NCBI GenBank assembly: GCA_937916185.1
Contig: CALGGD010000330.1
Span: forward strand, 1 to 18,806
Origin: an uncultured Oxalobacter sp.
GTDB lineage: Bacteria; Pseudomonadota; Gammaproteobacteria; Burkholderiales; Burkholderiaceae_D
Direction: 5' to 3'
DNA: 18,806 nucleotides
The notes under the pieces were generated by a model that worked only from the letters and a program-made list of their open reading frames with translations, did not search any database and was not told where the DNA came from. Positions 1 through 7,663 of the stretch are shown here, piece by piece; within the stretch, counting starts at the first letter, position 1, and the number at the start of each line of letters is the position of its first letter. A program made the translations under genes and the position numbers.

Positions 1-27
1 GAGTTCAGACGTGTGCTCTTCCGATCT
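1..27 (+). other. Illumina TruSeq adapter remnant (not genomic)
   Basis: The first 27 bases, starting GAGTTCAGAC and ending TCTTCCGATCT, are identical to the 3' end of the standard TruSeq read-2 sequencing primer/adapter as I know it. Ligation ends in CGATCT, so genomic sequence could begin no earlier than base 28. This is library contamination left at a contig end and should be trimmed. Confidence 0.96.
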
Positions 28-68
28 CAAATTAATAGACGAAAATCGGCGTCGCCAACGCCGACAAC

Positions 69-932
69 ATGGAGCGGATCTACCGCATGGAGGAGTACAA
101 GAGCGCTCTTGCCAGATTGGACAACATCAATACGGACGAGACGTCGGTCTTCCAGAAACTGACGGAAACCCCTTATTCCATGCGGGCACGCCGTGCGTTG
201 CTGGAGATATTCCAGCGTGAAAAGGAATGGCGTCAGGCGATTGAGGCGGCGGAAGCCCTGCAGAACATGGGAGCAGGGAACCGTAGCCGGCAGATTGCCC
301 AGTTCTATTGTGAACTGGCAGAAAACCAACTGGTACGGACCCATCCTGAGAAGGCATTGCCTTTGCTCGACAAGGCATTGGAAATCGACGGGATGTGTGC
401 CCGTGCGACCATCCTGACAGGCGATGCCCACAAGGCGATGGGAGATATTGAGAAGGCACTGGAAACCTGGCGCAGGGTGGAGAAACAGAACATTCAGCAT
501 ACTATCCTGATAGTCCGCCGCCTGATGGATGGTTACGAGGCAGTCGGGCGTCCTGAAGAAGGGATCAGCCTGCTGAAATCCTATCTGTCTGAGATTTCTT
601 CCATTGATATGCTTGATGTGCTGGTCAAGGCTGTCCTGAAACAGGATGGCGCTGAAAATGCCAATGCACTGGTACGGGAAGAACTGCGGAAAACGCCTAC
701 CCTGTTGGGGTTGGACAGGCTGCTTGAAGCGCAGCTGCTGGTGGTTCCGCCTGAAGTCCGTCAGGAAATTTCCAGTATCCGTACCCTGATTCAACGTTAT
801 GCCCATAAACTGTCCCATTACAAGTGCCACAACTGTGGATTTGAGGCAAGGCAGTTTTACTGGCAGTGTCCTGGATGCCATGAATGGGAATCCTATTCAC
901 CCAAGCGGGTGGAAGAGGAGAATTTCTCCTGA
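69..932 (+). CDS. lapB: LapB (YciM) LPS assembly protein, C-terminal part
   Basis: LapB is an inner-membrane-anchored cytoplasmic TPR protein that, with FtsH, controls LpxC turnover and so lipopolysaccharide synthesis. The visible part holds TPR-like helices (for example the stretch with RARRALLEIFQREKEW and the later IAQFYCELA) and ends in the diagnostic rubredoxin-type metal knuckle, CHNCG followed by CPGC, about 30 residues from the C-terminus. The family is about 390 residues; roughly 260 are recognisable here. The N-terminus with the membrane anchor is missing at the window edge. Family-like sequence begins near Phe at 150 (FQKLTETPYSMRARR). The codons before it, back to an in-frame TAG at 36-38, do not resemble LapB and follow directly on adapter sequence, so the ATG at 69 is not a true start. 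The gene is followed 44 bases later by the heptose kinase gene, a neighbour pair I recall from Burkholderiales. Confidence 0.88.
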   Translation: MERIYRMEEYKSALARLDNINTDETSVFQKLTETPYSMRARRALLEIFQREKEWRQAIEAAEALQNMGAGNRSRQIAQFYCELAENQLVRTHPEKALPLLDKALEIDGMCARATILTGDAHKAMGDIEKALETWRRVEKQNIQHTILIVRRLMDGYEAVGRPEEGISLLKSYLSEISSIDMLDVLVKAVLKQDGAENANALVREELRKTPTLLGLDRLLEAQLLVVPPEVRQEISSIRTLIQRYAHKLSHYKCHNCGFEARQFYWQCPGCHEWESYSPKRVEEENFS

Positions 933-976
933 TTGGCGTTTGAACAGCTGTTTCTGATTTGATTGAAGCGCATACC

Positions 977-1900
977 ATGAGCAACAGAACAACCGGTCCC
1001 TATATCCTGATTGTTGGCGATGTCATGCTTGACCGTTACTGGTTCGGCGATGTGAACCGTATTTCGCCGGAAGCCCCTGTGCCGGTTGTCCTGATCAACC
1101 GTAATGAGGAGCGCTTGGGTGGGGCAGCGAATGTCGCACGCAACGTGGCAGCTTTGGGGGCGGATTGCAGCCTGATGGGGATTGTCGGTGATGATGAGGC
1201 GGGCAGGATTGTGGAAAGCCTGTTGAACGAGGCAGAGATTGTTCCCCATCTCCATGTCGCGAAGGAAATCTCGACGATTGTGAAACTCAGGGTAATCGGC
1301 CGTCAGCAGCAGCTGTTGCGGCTTGATTTTGAGAAGCGTCCGCCGCAGGATATCCTGGACCATGCCATGCAGCATTACCGCAATCTGCTGGCATCACATG
1401 ACATTGTGGTCTTTTCCGATTATGGCAAGGGGGCACTGGATAATATTGCAGAAATGATTGCTGTAGCCCGGGAAGCCGGTAAGACCACGTTGGTTGATCC
1501 GAAAGGCGATGATTTCTCCAAATACCGGGGTGCTTCATTCTTGACACCGAATAAGGCTGAGCTCCGTCAGGTGGTTGGCAGTTGGCGGGATGAGCAGGAA
1601 CTGGTTGAAAAGGCTCGTAACCTGCGGGAACAGCTCAATATCGACTGGCTTCTGCTGACCCGTTCTGAAGAAGGGATGTCGCTGTTCGGGGAAAAAGAAA
1701 CCATCCACATTCCAACGGTTGCCCGGGAAGTCTTTGATGTTTCAGGGGCAGGGGATACCGTTATTGCCACACTGGCTACGATGCTGGGTTATGGCAAGCC
1801 CGTTGCTGAGGCGATTGATATTGCAAACAGGGCTGCGGGTATTGTGGTCGGCAAGCTTGGGACGGCAACTGTTACATCAGAGGAATTGTTCCCCCGGTAA
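977..1900 (+). CDS. rfaE1: D-glycero-beta-D-manno-heptose-7-phosphate kinase (RfaE1/HldA type)
   Basis: PfkB/ribokinase-family kinase that phosphorylates D-glycero-D-manno-heptose 7-phosphate to the 1,7-bisphosphate, a step in making ADP-heptose for the LPS inner core. The 307-residue protein has the early substrate loop GDVMLDRYWFGD (14-25), the GGAANVA motif (48-54), and the PfkB signature DVSGAGDT with the catalytic Asp near residue 260. It ends straight after the kinase domain, so this is the kinase-only form; the adenylyltransferase half of E. coli HldE is absent. The ATG at 977 is preferred to an upstream TTG at 959 because family members begin just before the ILIVGDVMLDRY strand and GAAG lies about 9 bases upstream. 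Its stop lies one base from the end of convergent uvrD, so no terminator fits between them. Confidence 0.93.
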   Translation: MSNRTTGPYILIVGDVMLDRYWFGDVNRISPEAPVPVVLINRNEERLGGAANVARNVAALGADCSLMGIVGDDEAGRIVESLLNEAEIVPHLHVAKEISTIVKLRVIGRQQQLLRLDFEKRPPQDILDHAMQHYRNLLASHDIVVFSDYGKGALDNIAEMIAVAREAGKTTLVDPKGDDFSKYRGASFLTPNKAELRQVVGSWRDEQELVEKARNLREQLNIDWLLLTRSEEGMSLFGEKETIHIPTVAREVFDVSGAGDTVIATLATMLGYGKPVAEAIDIANRAAGIVVGKLGTATVTSEELFPR

Positions 1901-1901
1901 T

Positions 1902-4196
1902 CTAGCGGTGTTCCAGTTTTGCTATGGTCAGGTCCAGCAGTTTCATGCCTGACCTGCCGAAATTGATATTCGCCCGTTGAGCGCCGTCAAAGCTGACAAT
2001 GACCCCTTCCCCGAATTTGGGATGATAGACCGTTTCCCCGATATCCCATCCGTTTTTCCCAGCAGGGAATCCTGATGCGGGGCTCGTTGGCAGGTCTTTC
2101 ATATCCCGCCGTCTATTTTGGGAGGAATGGCTATGATAAGAGCTGGTTCCCCATTCTGCATAATCCATACTGATGCTTTTCTTCGGGGACAGGCGTTTGA
2201 TGTTTTCTTCCGGCAGTTCATCGATAAAGCTTGACGCGATGTTGTAGCGCATATGGCCATGCAGCATCCGGGTCTGGGCACTGCTCAGGTAAAGCCGTTT
2301 TTTCGCCCGGGTCAGGGCGACATACATCAGGCGGCGTTCTTCTTCAAGACCATCCGGATCGCTGGCACTGTTTTCATGCGGGAAGAGGCCTTCTTCGAGC
2401 CCCGTGATGAAGACTGCCTCGAATTCAAGCCCCTTGGCGGCATGGACGGTCATCAGCTGGATGGCATCCGCATTTTCATTGGCCTGCGCATCACCGGCTT
2501 CCAGTGATGCATGGGACAGGAAAGCCGACAGGGGTGACATATTGAGCGGCAGGTCGGCATCTGCATCGAAAAGCGTCTGTGGGCTTGCCAGCAGGTCAAC
2601 GGTATTGTCCCTATCAGGCATGGCAATGGCTGTCAGGGCAGGCTGATGGTAATCAAAGCCTTCTTCCGAGAGGAACAATGCTGCCGCAGAAACCAGCTGT
2701 TCAAGGTTTTCCAGACGGTCCGCGCCTTCTTTTTCTTTCTGGTAATGCTGTTCAAGACCGCTCTGCTGTTCAATGGCGCTGATTAGGTCAGGCAGGTTCA
2801 TATGGACAGCTTCAGCCCTGCTGTTCTCAATGAGATGGGCAAAAGCCATCAGCAGCGTTTTTGCCCTGCCGGACATCAATGGGATGGCGGCATAGAGCGA
2901 GCAATGGTTTTCTTCTGCCAGCTGCTGCAGGTGCTCTATCGTCCGTGTCCCGATACCGCGTGGCGGGAAGTTGACGGCACGCATGAATGCGGCATTGTTG
3001 TCTGGATTGCCGACCAGCTGGAGATAGGCGATGGCGTGCTTGATTTCAGCACGTTCAAAAAAGCGGAGGCCGCCATAGACACGGTATGGCATGCCTGTAC
3101 TGAAAAAACCATGTTCAATGACCCGTGACTGGGCATTGGACCGGTAGAGGACAGCGATTTCCCGATAGGGAATGCCTTCGTCTGCAAGATGCCGGATTTC
3201 ATCACGTATCCATTCCACTTCGCTGATGTCAGATGGCAGTTCCAAGACCCGGACAGGTGTTCCATTCCCTGCATCGGTATGCAGGTTTTTTCCCAGCCGT
3301 TTCTGATTGTTGGCGATGAGGGCGTTTGCCACCGCCAGGATATTGCCATGCGAACGGTAGTTCTGTTCCAGGCGGATCAGGTTCTGGACATTGAATTCCC
3401 GCTGGAAAGCCAGCATGTTGTTGACATTCGCACCACGGAACGCATAAATGCTCTGGTCGTCATCGCCGACAGCAAACACGGCAGTTCCTTTACCGGCAAG
3501 CAGTTTCAGCCAGCGGTACTGCAGGTCATTGGTGTCTTGGAATTCATCGACCAGGATATGTTGGAAACGGTTCCGGTAATGTTCACGCAGGGGCTGGTTC
3601 CGTTCCAGCAGTTCACAGCTGCGCAGCAGCAGTTCGGCAAAATCCACAACGCCTTCATGCTGGCATTGGTCTTCATACAGCTGGTAGAGTGCGGCCATCT
3701 GCCTTTCATAATCATCGTGCGCATGGATGTCGCCTGCACGCAACCCCTGTTCTTTCTGGAGGTTGATGAAATACGCCAAAGATTTGGGTGGATAGCGTTC
3801 ACTGTCCACATTGGCGGCTTTCATCAGGCGTTTGACGGCAGACAATTGGTCTTGTGCATCAAGGATGTTGAATGTCTGTGGCAGGGCGGCATCCCGCCAA
3901 TGCAGGCGGAGCAACCGGTTGCATAACCCATGGAAAGTGCCAATCCAGAGTCCACGGAGATTGACAGGAACCATCGCACCAAGGCGCGCCGTCATTTCTT
4001 TGGCGGCTTTGTTCGTGAAAGTCACTGCCAGGATACTGTTTGTCGAGACCTGGCCAGTTTTAAGCAGCCAGGCGATGCGGGTGGTCAATACACGGGTCTT
4101 GCCAGAGCCTGCGCCTGCAAGAATCAATGCCGACTGCGCTGGCAGGGTTACAGCAGCCAGCTGCTCGGCATTCAGGTTGTTCAATAAGGAATCCAT
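1902..4196 (-). CDS. uvrD: UvrD/PcrA-type superfamily 1A DNA helicase
   Basis: ATP-dependent 3'-5' DNA helicase of the UvrD/PcrA group, acting in nucleotide excision and mismatch repair. The 764-residue product shows the SF1 motifs in order: Walker A GAGSGKT (28-34), TFTNKAAKEM, DEFQDT (217-222), DDDQSIYAFRG (about 245-255), QNYRS, TVHAAKGLEFE and RRLMYVALTRAKKRL. The last ~45 residues (GETVYHPKFGEGVIV to the end) form the small Tudor-like C-terminal domain of UvrD/PcrA rather than Rep. The start at 4196 gives MDSLLNNLNAEQLAAV, the usual family beginning, with GGATAA about 8 bases upstream; an ATG at 4274 would add 26 residues that look like untranslated leader. Complete in length, no broken motif. 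It is divergent from the feo operon. Confidence 0.93.
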   Translation of the reverse strand: MDSLLNNLNAEQLAAVTLPAQSALILAGAGSGKTRVLTTRIAWLLKTGQVSTNSILAVTFTNKAAKEMTARLGAMVPVNLRGLWIGTFHGLCNRLLRLHWRDAALPQTFNILDAQDQLSAVKRLMKAANVDSERYPPKSLAYFINLQKEQGLRAGDIHAHDDYERQMAALYQLYEDQCQHEGVVDFAELLLRSCELLERNQPLREHYRNRFQHILVDEFQDTNDLQYRWLKLLAGKGTAVFAVGDDDQSIYAFRGANVNNMLAFQREFNVQNLIRLEQNYRSHGNILAVANALIANNQKRLGKNLHTDAGNGTPVRVLELPSDISEVEWIRDEIRHLADEGIPYREIAVLYRSNAQSRVIEHGFFSTGMPYRVYGGLRFFERAEIKHAIAYLQLVGNPDNNAAFMRAVNFPPRGIGTRTIEHLQQLAEENHCSLYAAIPLMSGRAKTLLMAFAHLIENSRAEAVHMNLPDLISAIEQQSGLEQHYQKEKEGADRLENLEQLVSAAALFLSEEGFDYHQPALTAIAMPDRDNTVDLLASPQTLFDADADLPLNMSPLSAFLSHASLEAGDAQANENADAIQLMTVHAAKGLEFEAVFITGLEEGLFPHENSASDPDGLEEERRLMYVALTRAKKRLYLSSAQTRMLHGHMRYNIASSFIDELPEENIKRLSPKKSISMDYAEWGTSSYHSHSSQNRRRDMKDLPTSPASGFPAGKNGWDIGETVYHPKFGEGVIVSFDGAQRANINFGRSGMKLLDLTIAKLEHR

Positions 4197-4330
4197 GCCG
4201 GTATTATCCAACAACTTGGATTGTCCTGTCTTGGGCTTTTTATTAGAGGGAAGGAAGGGGGGAAAGATGAGCATGTTGCATTAAGCGCATCACATCCATC
4301 CCTTTTTCTTTCAAAAGAAGCCAGGACAAC

Positions 4331-4361
4331 AGGGCTGTTCCAGATAGATTGGAACAGCCTT
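4331..4361. repeat. Strong inverted repeat between uvrD and feoA
   Basis: A perfect 10-base stem (GGCTGTTCCA at 4333-4342, TGGAACAGCC at 4350-4359) around a 7-base spacer GATAGAT, extendable by one G-T and one A-T pair. Neither strand has a T-run directly after the stem, so it is not a classical terminator. It sits 27 bases upstream of a TATAAT box for feoA, so it could be an operator for a dimeric regulator or a leader hairpin of uvrD. It does not match the Fur consensus. Confidence 0.6.
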
Positions 4362-4387
4362 CAGCAAGATTCTTGATATGCTTGGTT

Positions 4388-4393
4388 TATAAT
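4388..4393 (+). promoter_or_regulatory. Possible -10 box of the feo operon
   Basis: A perfect TATAAT lies 24 bases before the feoA start. No good -35 hexamer is found at 16-18 bases (a TTGATA at 4373 is too close), so the promoter may depend on an activator or be weak. I searched around it for a Fur box and found no convincing match. Confidence 0.4.
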
Positions 4394-4417
4394 GCCAGCT
4401 TGGTTGGAGGAAGAAGG

Positions 4418-4639
4418 ATGTTACCTCTGTTGCTTGCAGAAAAAGGAAGTCCCCTAAGGATTGGACGGATCACCGGCAGGGAAGAGACCAGGCGTTTTCT
4501 GGAAAACCTGGGTTTTTCGGTTGGTGAGGTGATTACGGTCGTAAGTGATATGAATGGCAGCTTGATTGTCAAAGTCAAGGATTCCCGTATTGCACTTGGC
4601 AAGGATGTGACTGGACACATTCTGGTTTCAAAGGAATGA
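4418..4639 (+). CDS. feoA: FeoA-domain protein, first copy
   Basis: Small cytosolic SH3-like protein (73 residues) of the FeoA family, thought to act with FeoB in ferrous iron uptake. Recognisable family pattern: PLRIGRITGREETRRFLENLGF, then GEVITVVSDMNG, then VKDSRIALGKDVTGHILV. The start at 4418 has an excellent ribosome binding site (GGAGGAAGAAGG). The sequence type, with ITGxxETRRFLExLGF, is one I associate with Firmicutes-style operons that carry two FeoA genes. It overlaps or abuts the second feoA, indicating translational coupling. The reading frame extends upstream from a TTG at 4349, but that would translate the promoter and half of the inverted repeat. Confidence 0.9.
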   Translation: MLPLLLAEKGSPLRIGRITGREETRRFLENLGFSVGEVITVVSDMNGSLIVKVKDSRIALGKDVTGHILVSKE

Positions 4640-4644
4640 CAGGT

Positions 4645-4869
4645 ATGAGAACCCTGAAAGATGTTGCGGTCGGTGAGACCGTTACCGTAAAAAGACTCCA
4701 TGGTGAAGGGGCGACCCGCCGCCGGATGATGGATATGGGTATCATCAAAGGTGTTTCCATCCAAGTGGTCAAAGTTGCGCCGTTGGGGGATCCGATTGAG
4801 GTTTCTGTCAGGAATTACCTGCTTTCTTTCAGGTCGGCGGATGCCGGGATGATTGAGGTTGAAGAATAA
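4645..4869 (+). CDS. feoA: FeoA-domain protein, second copy
   Basis: Second FeoA family protein, 74 residues, beginning MRTLKDVAVGETVTVKRL and showing the classical FeoA features GEGATRRRMMDMGI, KVAPLGDPIEV and a closing SADAGMIEVEE. It differs clearly from the first copy, so the pair are paralogues of different subtypes rather than a recent duplication. Two starts are possible: ATG at 4636, overlapping the previous stop in an ATGA, and ATG at 4645. I choose 4645 because AGGA at 4632-4635 is then 9 bases upstream, and because the family starts with MxTL. Probably interacts with FeoB, encoded 34 bases downstream. Confidence 0.9.
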   Translation: MRTLKDVAVGETVTVKRLHGEGATRRRMMDMGIIKGVSIQVVKVAPLGDPIEVSVRNYLLSFRSADAGMIEVEE

Positions 4870-4903
4870 AGGACCTGCCAGTTTTTATCTGTAAAGCAAA
4901 AAC

Positions 4904-7054
4904 ATGAGTATCCGTATTGCGCTTGCCGGCAATCCAAACTGCGGCAAGACAACATTGTTCAATGCCTTGACAGGCCTGCGTCAGTCTGTCGGCAACTGGC
5001 CTGGCGTCACTGTTGAGAAAAAAGAAGGCCGTCTGAAAGGGCGTTCTGATGTTATTGTGACTGACCTGCCGGGCATTTATTCCCTTTCCCCTTATTCCCC
5101 TGAAGAAATCATAGCCCGGACCTATCTGGTCGATGAAAAACCGGAAGTCATCCTGAATATCGTTGACGGGACCAATCTCGAACGCAACCTGTACCTTACA
5201 ACCCAGCTTATTGAATTGGGATTGCCGGTTGTTGTCGCCGTCAACATGCTTGACCTGCTGCAGAAGAATGGCGATGTCCTTGATACAGAAACCCTCTCCA
5301 AGCGGTTAGGCTGTCCTGTTGTCGCCATTTCCGCATTGGAGGAGACCGGGATTGAAAAGGCTGTGGATAAAGTGCTGCATGCTGCTGGCAACAGACCGAA
5401 AGTCGCCCGCCATCACTACAGCGGTGCCTTGGAACATGCCTTGGCGCATATTGAAGAAGCAGTGCTGCATGACCAGCCAGAAAACATCCAGCATTGGTAT
5501 GCCATCCGCCTGTTTGAACGTGACCGTAAGATTGCGGATAAGCTGGGATTGACGCCTGAACAGGTTGCGCATATTGAAAAGGACATCATCACCTGCGAAG
5601 AGGAACTGGACAATGACAGCGAAAGCATCATGTCCATGGAACGTTATGAATGGGTCGGCAAGCTGGTTTCCGTCAGCCTGCATGCGGCACCGAAGCAGGT
5701 TTCCACTTCAGATAAGATTGACCGGATTGTTACCAACCGTTTCTTGGCACTGCCGATATTCATCCTGGTGATTACCGGCATCTATTATGTGGCGATGCAT
5801 TCTTTGGGTGAATTCATCACGGATTGGGTCAATGACGAGTTCTTTGGCGAAATGGTTCCGGAAGCTGTCGGGGGATGGCTGGAAAGCATGGAGGTCGATG
5901 AATGGCTGTCAGGTCTGATCCTTGACGGGATTGTTGCCGGTGTCGGCGCTGTCCTGGGGTTTGTCCCTCAGATCCTGCTGCTGTTCATCATGCTGGGTAT
6001 TGTTGAATCCTGTGGCTATATGGCGCGGGTTGCATTCATCCTCGACCGTATTTTCCATAAGTTCGGGCTGTCCGGAAAATCATTCATCCCAATCCTGATC
6101 GGTACGGGCTGCGGTATTCCCGGGGTGATGGCGTCCAGAACCATCGAGAACGAGGCAGACCGCCGCATGACTGTCATGACCACGACATTCATCCCATGCA
6201 GTGCGAAGCTGCCGATTATTGCGATGTTTGCGGGGGCGGTTTTCAACGATGCCTGGTGGGTGGCGCCAGCGGCTTATTTCACGGGTATCGCCGCCATCAT
6301 CATCTCTGGCATTATCCTGAAGAAGACCCGGATATTTGCCGGTGATCCCGCGCCATTTGTTATGGAACTGCCTCCTTACCGTTTTCCACGTATCGGTGCA
6401 CTTGCCCGGACGACCTGGGAACGTGGTTCCAGTTTCATCAAGAAAGCGGGCACCATCATCCTGCTGTCCACCATCCTTATCTGGTTCATGTCCTCTTATG
6501 GATGGGCAGAAGGTGAATGGGGGATGGTTGAAGATATGGAAGACAGTGTCCTTGCCGCTGTCGGGAATGGTGTGAACTGGCTGTTTATGCCGCTTGGCTG
6601 GGGAGACTGGAAAGCGGTTGTCGCAACCATCACAGGGTTGATTGCAAAAGAAAACCTGGTTGGCACTTTCGGCATCCTGTATGGTTTTGAGGAAGTCGAG
6701 GAAGCAGGCAATGAAATCTGGGAACAGCTTGCCGCCAACTATACCTGGCTGTCCGCTTGGTCCATGCTGGTTTTCAACCTGCTGTGTGCACCCTGCTTTG
6801 CCGCAATGGGCGCAATCCGCCGTGAAATGAACAACTGGAGATGGTTCCTGTTCGCCATCGGCTACCAATGCGTTTTCGCCTGGTGTGTCGCCCTCTGCTT
6901 CTATCAGATCGGGATGTGGTTCACAACAGGGGTATTCGGGTTCTGGACAGCGGTTGCCTGTGCATTGGTCGTCTTTGCCGTTTACATGCTTTTCCGCAAG
7001 GGGTATGTTGAGAAAGCGGTCAAAGTGGTCAGTGAAGAACAGCAGGTGTCTTGA
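4904..7054 (+). CDS. feoB: Ferrous iron transporter FeoB
   Basis: Inner-membrane Fe(II) transporter with an N-terminal G-protein domain, 716 residues. Visible GTPase motifs: G1 GNPNCGKT (9-16), G2 threonine in NWPGVTVEKKEG, G3 DLPG (54-57), G4 NMLD (114-117) and G5 SAL (143-145). A helical regulatory segment follows (about 165-260), then a polytopic membrane domain from about residue 278. That domain holds the conserved Cys-containing segments ESCGYMARVAFILDR, GTGCGIPGVMASRT and LLCAPCFAAMGAIRREMN, typical of FeoB. The protein is shorter than E. coli FeoB (773) but within the range of Firmicutes-type proteins. No clear Shine-Dalgarno precedes ATG 4904. It is followed by two FeoB-associated small proteins, completing a feoA-feoA-feoB operon probably under Fur control, though no Fur box was recognised. 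Confidence 0.96.
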   Translation: MSIRIALAGNPNCGKTTLFNALTGLRQSVGNWPGVTVEKKEGRLKGRSDVIVTDLPGIYSLSPYSPEEIIARTYLVDEKPEVILNIVDGTNLERNLYLTTQLIELGLPVVVAVNMLDLLQKNGDVLDTETLSKRLGCPVVAISALEETGIEKAVDKVLHAAGNRPKVARHHYSGALEHALAHIEEAVLHDQPENIQHWYAIRLFERDRKIADKLGLTPEQVAHIEKDIITCEEELDNDSESIMSMERYEWVGKLVSVSLHAAPKQVSTSDKIDRIVTNRFLALPIFILVITGIYYVAMHSLGEFITDWVNDEFFGEMVPEAVGGWLESMEVDEWLSGLILDGIVAGVGAVLGFVPQILLLFIMLGIVESCGYMARVAFILDRIFHKFGLSGKSFIPILIGTGCGIPGVMASRTIENEADRRMTVMTTTFIPCSAKLPIIAMFAGAVFNDAWWVAPAAYFTGIAAIIISGIILKKTRIFAGDPAPFVMELPPYRFPRIGALARTTWERGSSFIKKAGTIILLSTILIWFMSSYGWAEGEWGMVEDMEDSVLAAVGNGVNWLFMPLGWGDWKAVVATITGLIAKENLVGTFGILYGFEEVEEAGNEIWEQLAANYTWLSAWSMLVFNLLCAPCFAAMGAIRREMNNWRWFLFAIGYQCVFAWCVALCFYQIGMWFTTGVFGFWTAVACALVVFAVYMLFRKGYVEKAVKVVSEEQQVS

Positions 7055-7072
7055 CGGTAGAGGGGAAACAGT

Positions 7073-7288
7073 ATGGGAACCATCATTGTCGGCGGCGGGT
7101 TGGTGATTGTTGTTGGGTTGGTCATCCTCAGCATGGTCCGTAGATACCGCCAGGGGAAATCCATCCTCTGTGATGGTGTCAGCTGCAATGCCTGTGGTGC
7201 GGAAGTCATCTGTCAATCCGGGAATGTGACTGCCGGTCAGGCCGTTGCCAAGGAAAAGGCAATCCGTTTTTATAAGCGGATTCCCTGA
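7073..7288 (+). CDS. FeoB-associated Cys-rich membrane protein, copy 1
   Basis: A 71-residue protein with one N-terminal membrane helix (about residues 3-22), a basic stop-transfer stretch (VRRYRQGK) and a cysteine cluster C-x4-C-x2-C-x5-C, matching the pattern of FeoB-associated Cys-rich membrane proteins. Role in the family is not established; a link to iron handling is inferred from its position 18 bases after feoB. AGGGGA supplies the ribosome binding site. Its first 33 residues match the next gene at 24 positions, so the two are a tandem duplication; the tail is different and ends in a lysine/arginine-containing segment. Confidence 0.8.
   Translation: MGTIIVGGGLVIVVGLVILSMVRRYRQGKSILCDGVSCNACGAEVICQSGNVTAGQAVAKEKAIRFYKRIP
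7261..7282 (+). repeat. Hairpin at the 3' end of the first Cys-rich gene
   Basis: AATCCGTTT (7261-7269) and AAGCGGATT (7274-7282) can form a 9-pair stem with one G-U pair and a 4-base loop, ending just before the stop codon of copy 1 and the strong GGAGG of copy 2. No T-run follows. It could act in mRNA processing or stability within the feo transcript, or be chance. Confidence 0.4.
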
Positions 7289-7305
7289 AAAAAGGAGGGG
7301 CAGTC

Positions 7306-7545
7306 ATGGGAACCATTATTGTCGGCGGCGGATTGGCAATTGTTGTTGCATTGATCATCTTCAATATGGTTCGTAAGGTACGGCAGGGCAAGTCGGCTTT
7401 CTGCTCCAGCAGCAGTTGCGGCTGCGGTTGCGGTGCAGGCATGTCTTGCCATTCCCATCAGAAACCAGGGAAGGAAGAGACATCCTCATCCTGTTGCTGT
7501 TGTAGGGAAGTGCAGGATCATCACCATTCACCTGAAAAAAAGTGA
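7306..7545 (+). CDS. FeoB-associated Cys-rich membrane protein, copy 2
   Basis: A 79-residue protein with the same N-terminal membrane helix as the previous gene (MGTIIVGGGL start) and RQGKS stop-transfer. Its tail carries nine cysteines: one C-x4-C-x-C-x-C-x5-C cluster and a run of four adjacent cysteines. A His-His-His run and other histidines follow. This looks like a metal-binding tail. GGAGG at 7293-7298 is a strong ribosome binding site. It lies 17 bases after copy 1 and is the last gene before the operon terminator. The function is unknown; iron or other transition-metal binding near FeoB is inferred from composition and context. Confidence 0.8.
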   Translation: MGTIIVGGGLAIVVALIIFNMVRKVRQGKSAFCSSSSCGCGCGAGMSCHSHQKPGKEETSSSCCCCREVQDHHHSPEKK

Positions 7546-7576
7546 TTTCCCCTTTATCTGAGAATTGGAAAGGACA

Positions 7577-7605
7577 GGCGTCCCAGCGGTTGGGATGCCT
7601 TTTTT
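7577..7605 (+). terminator. Rho-independent terminator of the feo operon
   Basis: GGCGTCCCA (7577-7585) pairs with TGGGATGCC (7591-7599) in a 9-pair stem with one G-U pair and a 5-base loop, followed at once by six T (7600-7605). It lies 32 bases after the last feo gene. Confidence 0.9.
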
Positions 7606-7663
7606 GATGTCATCCCTGTGGAAACAGGGGTGAATGGCATCGGAAATTTATTTTCCGGTTGCC

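Noticed and set aside
27..881. A 284-codon open frame on the minus strand opposite lapB
   Set aside because: Antisense shadow of lapB with no recognisable motif; its end runs into the doubtful left edge.
3189..3926. A 245-codon plus-strand frame inside uvrD
   Set aside because: Antisense to conserved helicase motifs; no domain pattern.
4360..4417. Fur box upstream of feoA
   Set aside because: Expected from biology, but no stretch matches the 19-base Fur consensus well enough on either strand.
6080..7216. A 378-codon open frame on the minus strand over feoB and the first Cys-rich gene
   Set aside because: It lies antisense to strongly supported genes, its translation is rich in Asp, Pro and His with no family pattern, and it arises from the codon bias of the plus strand.
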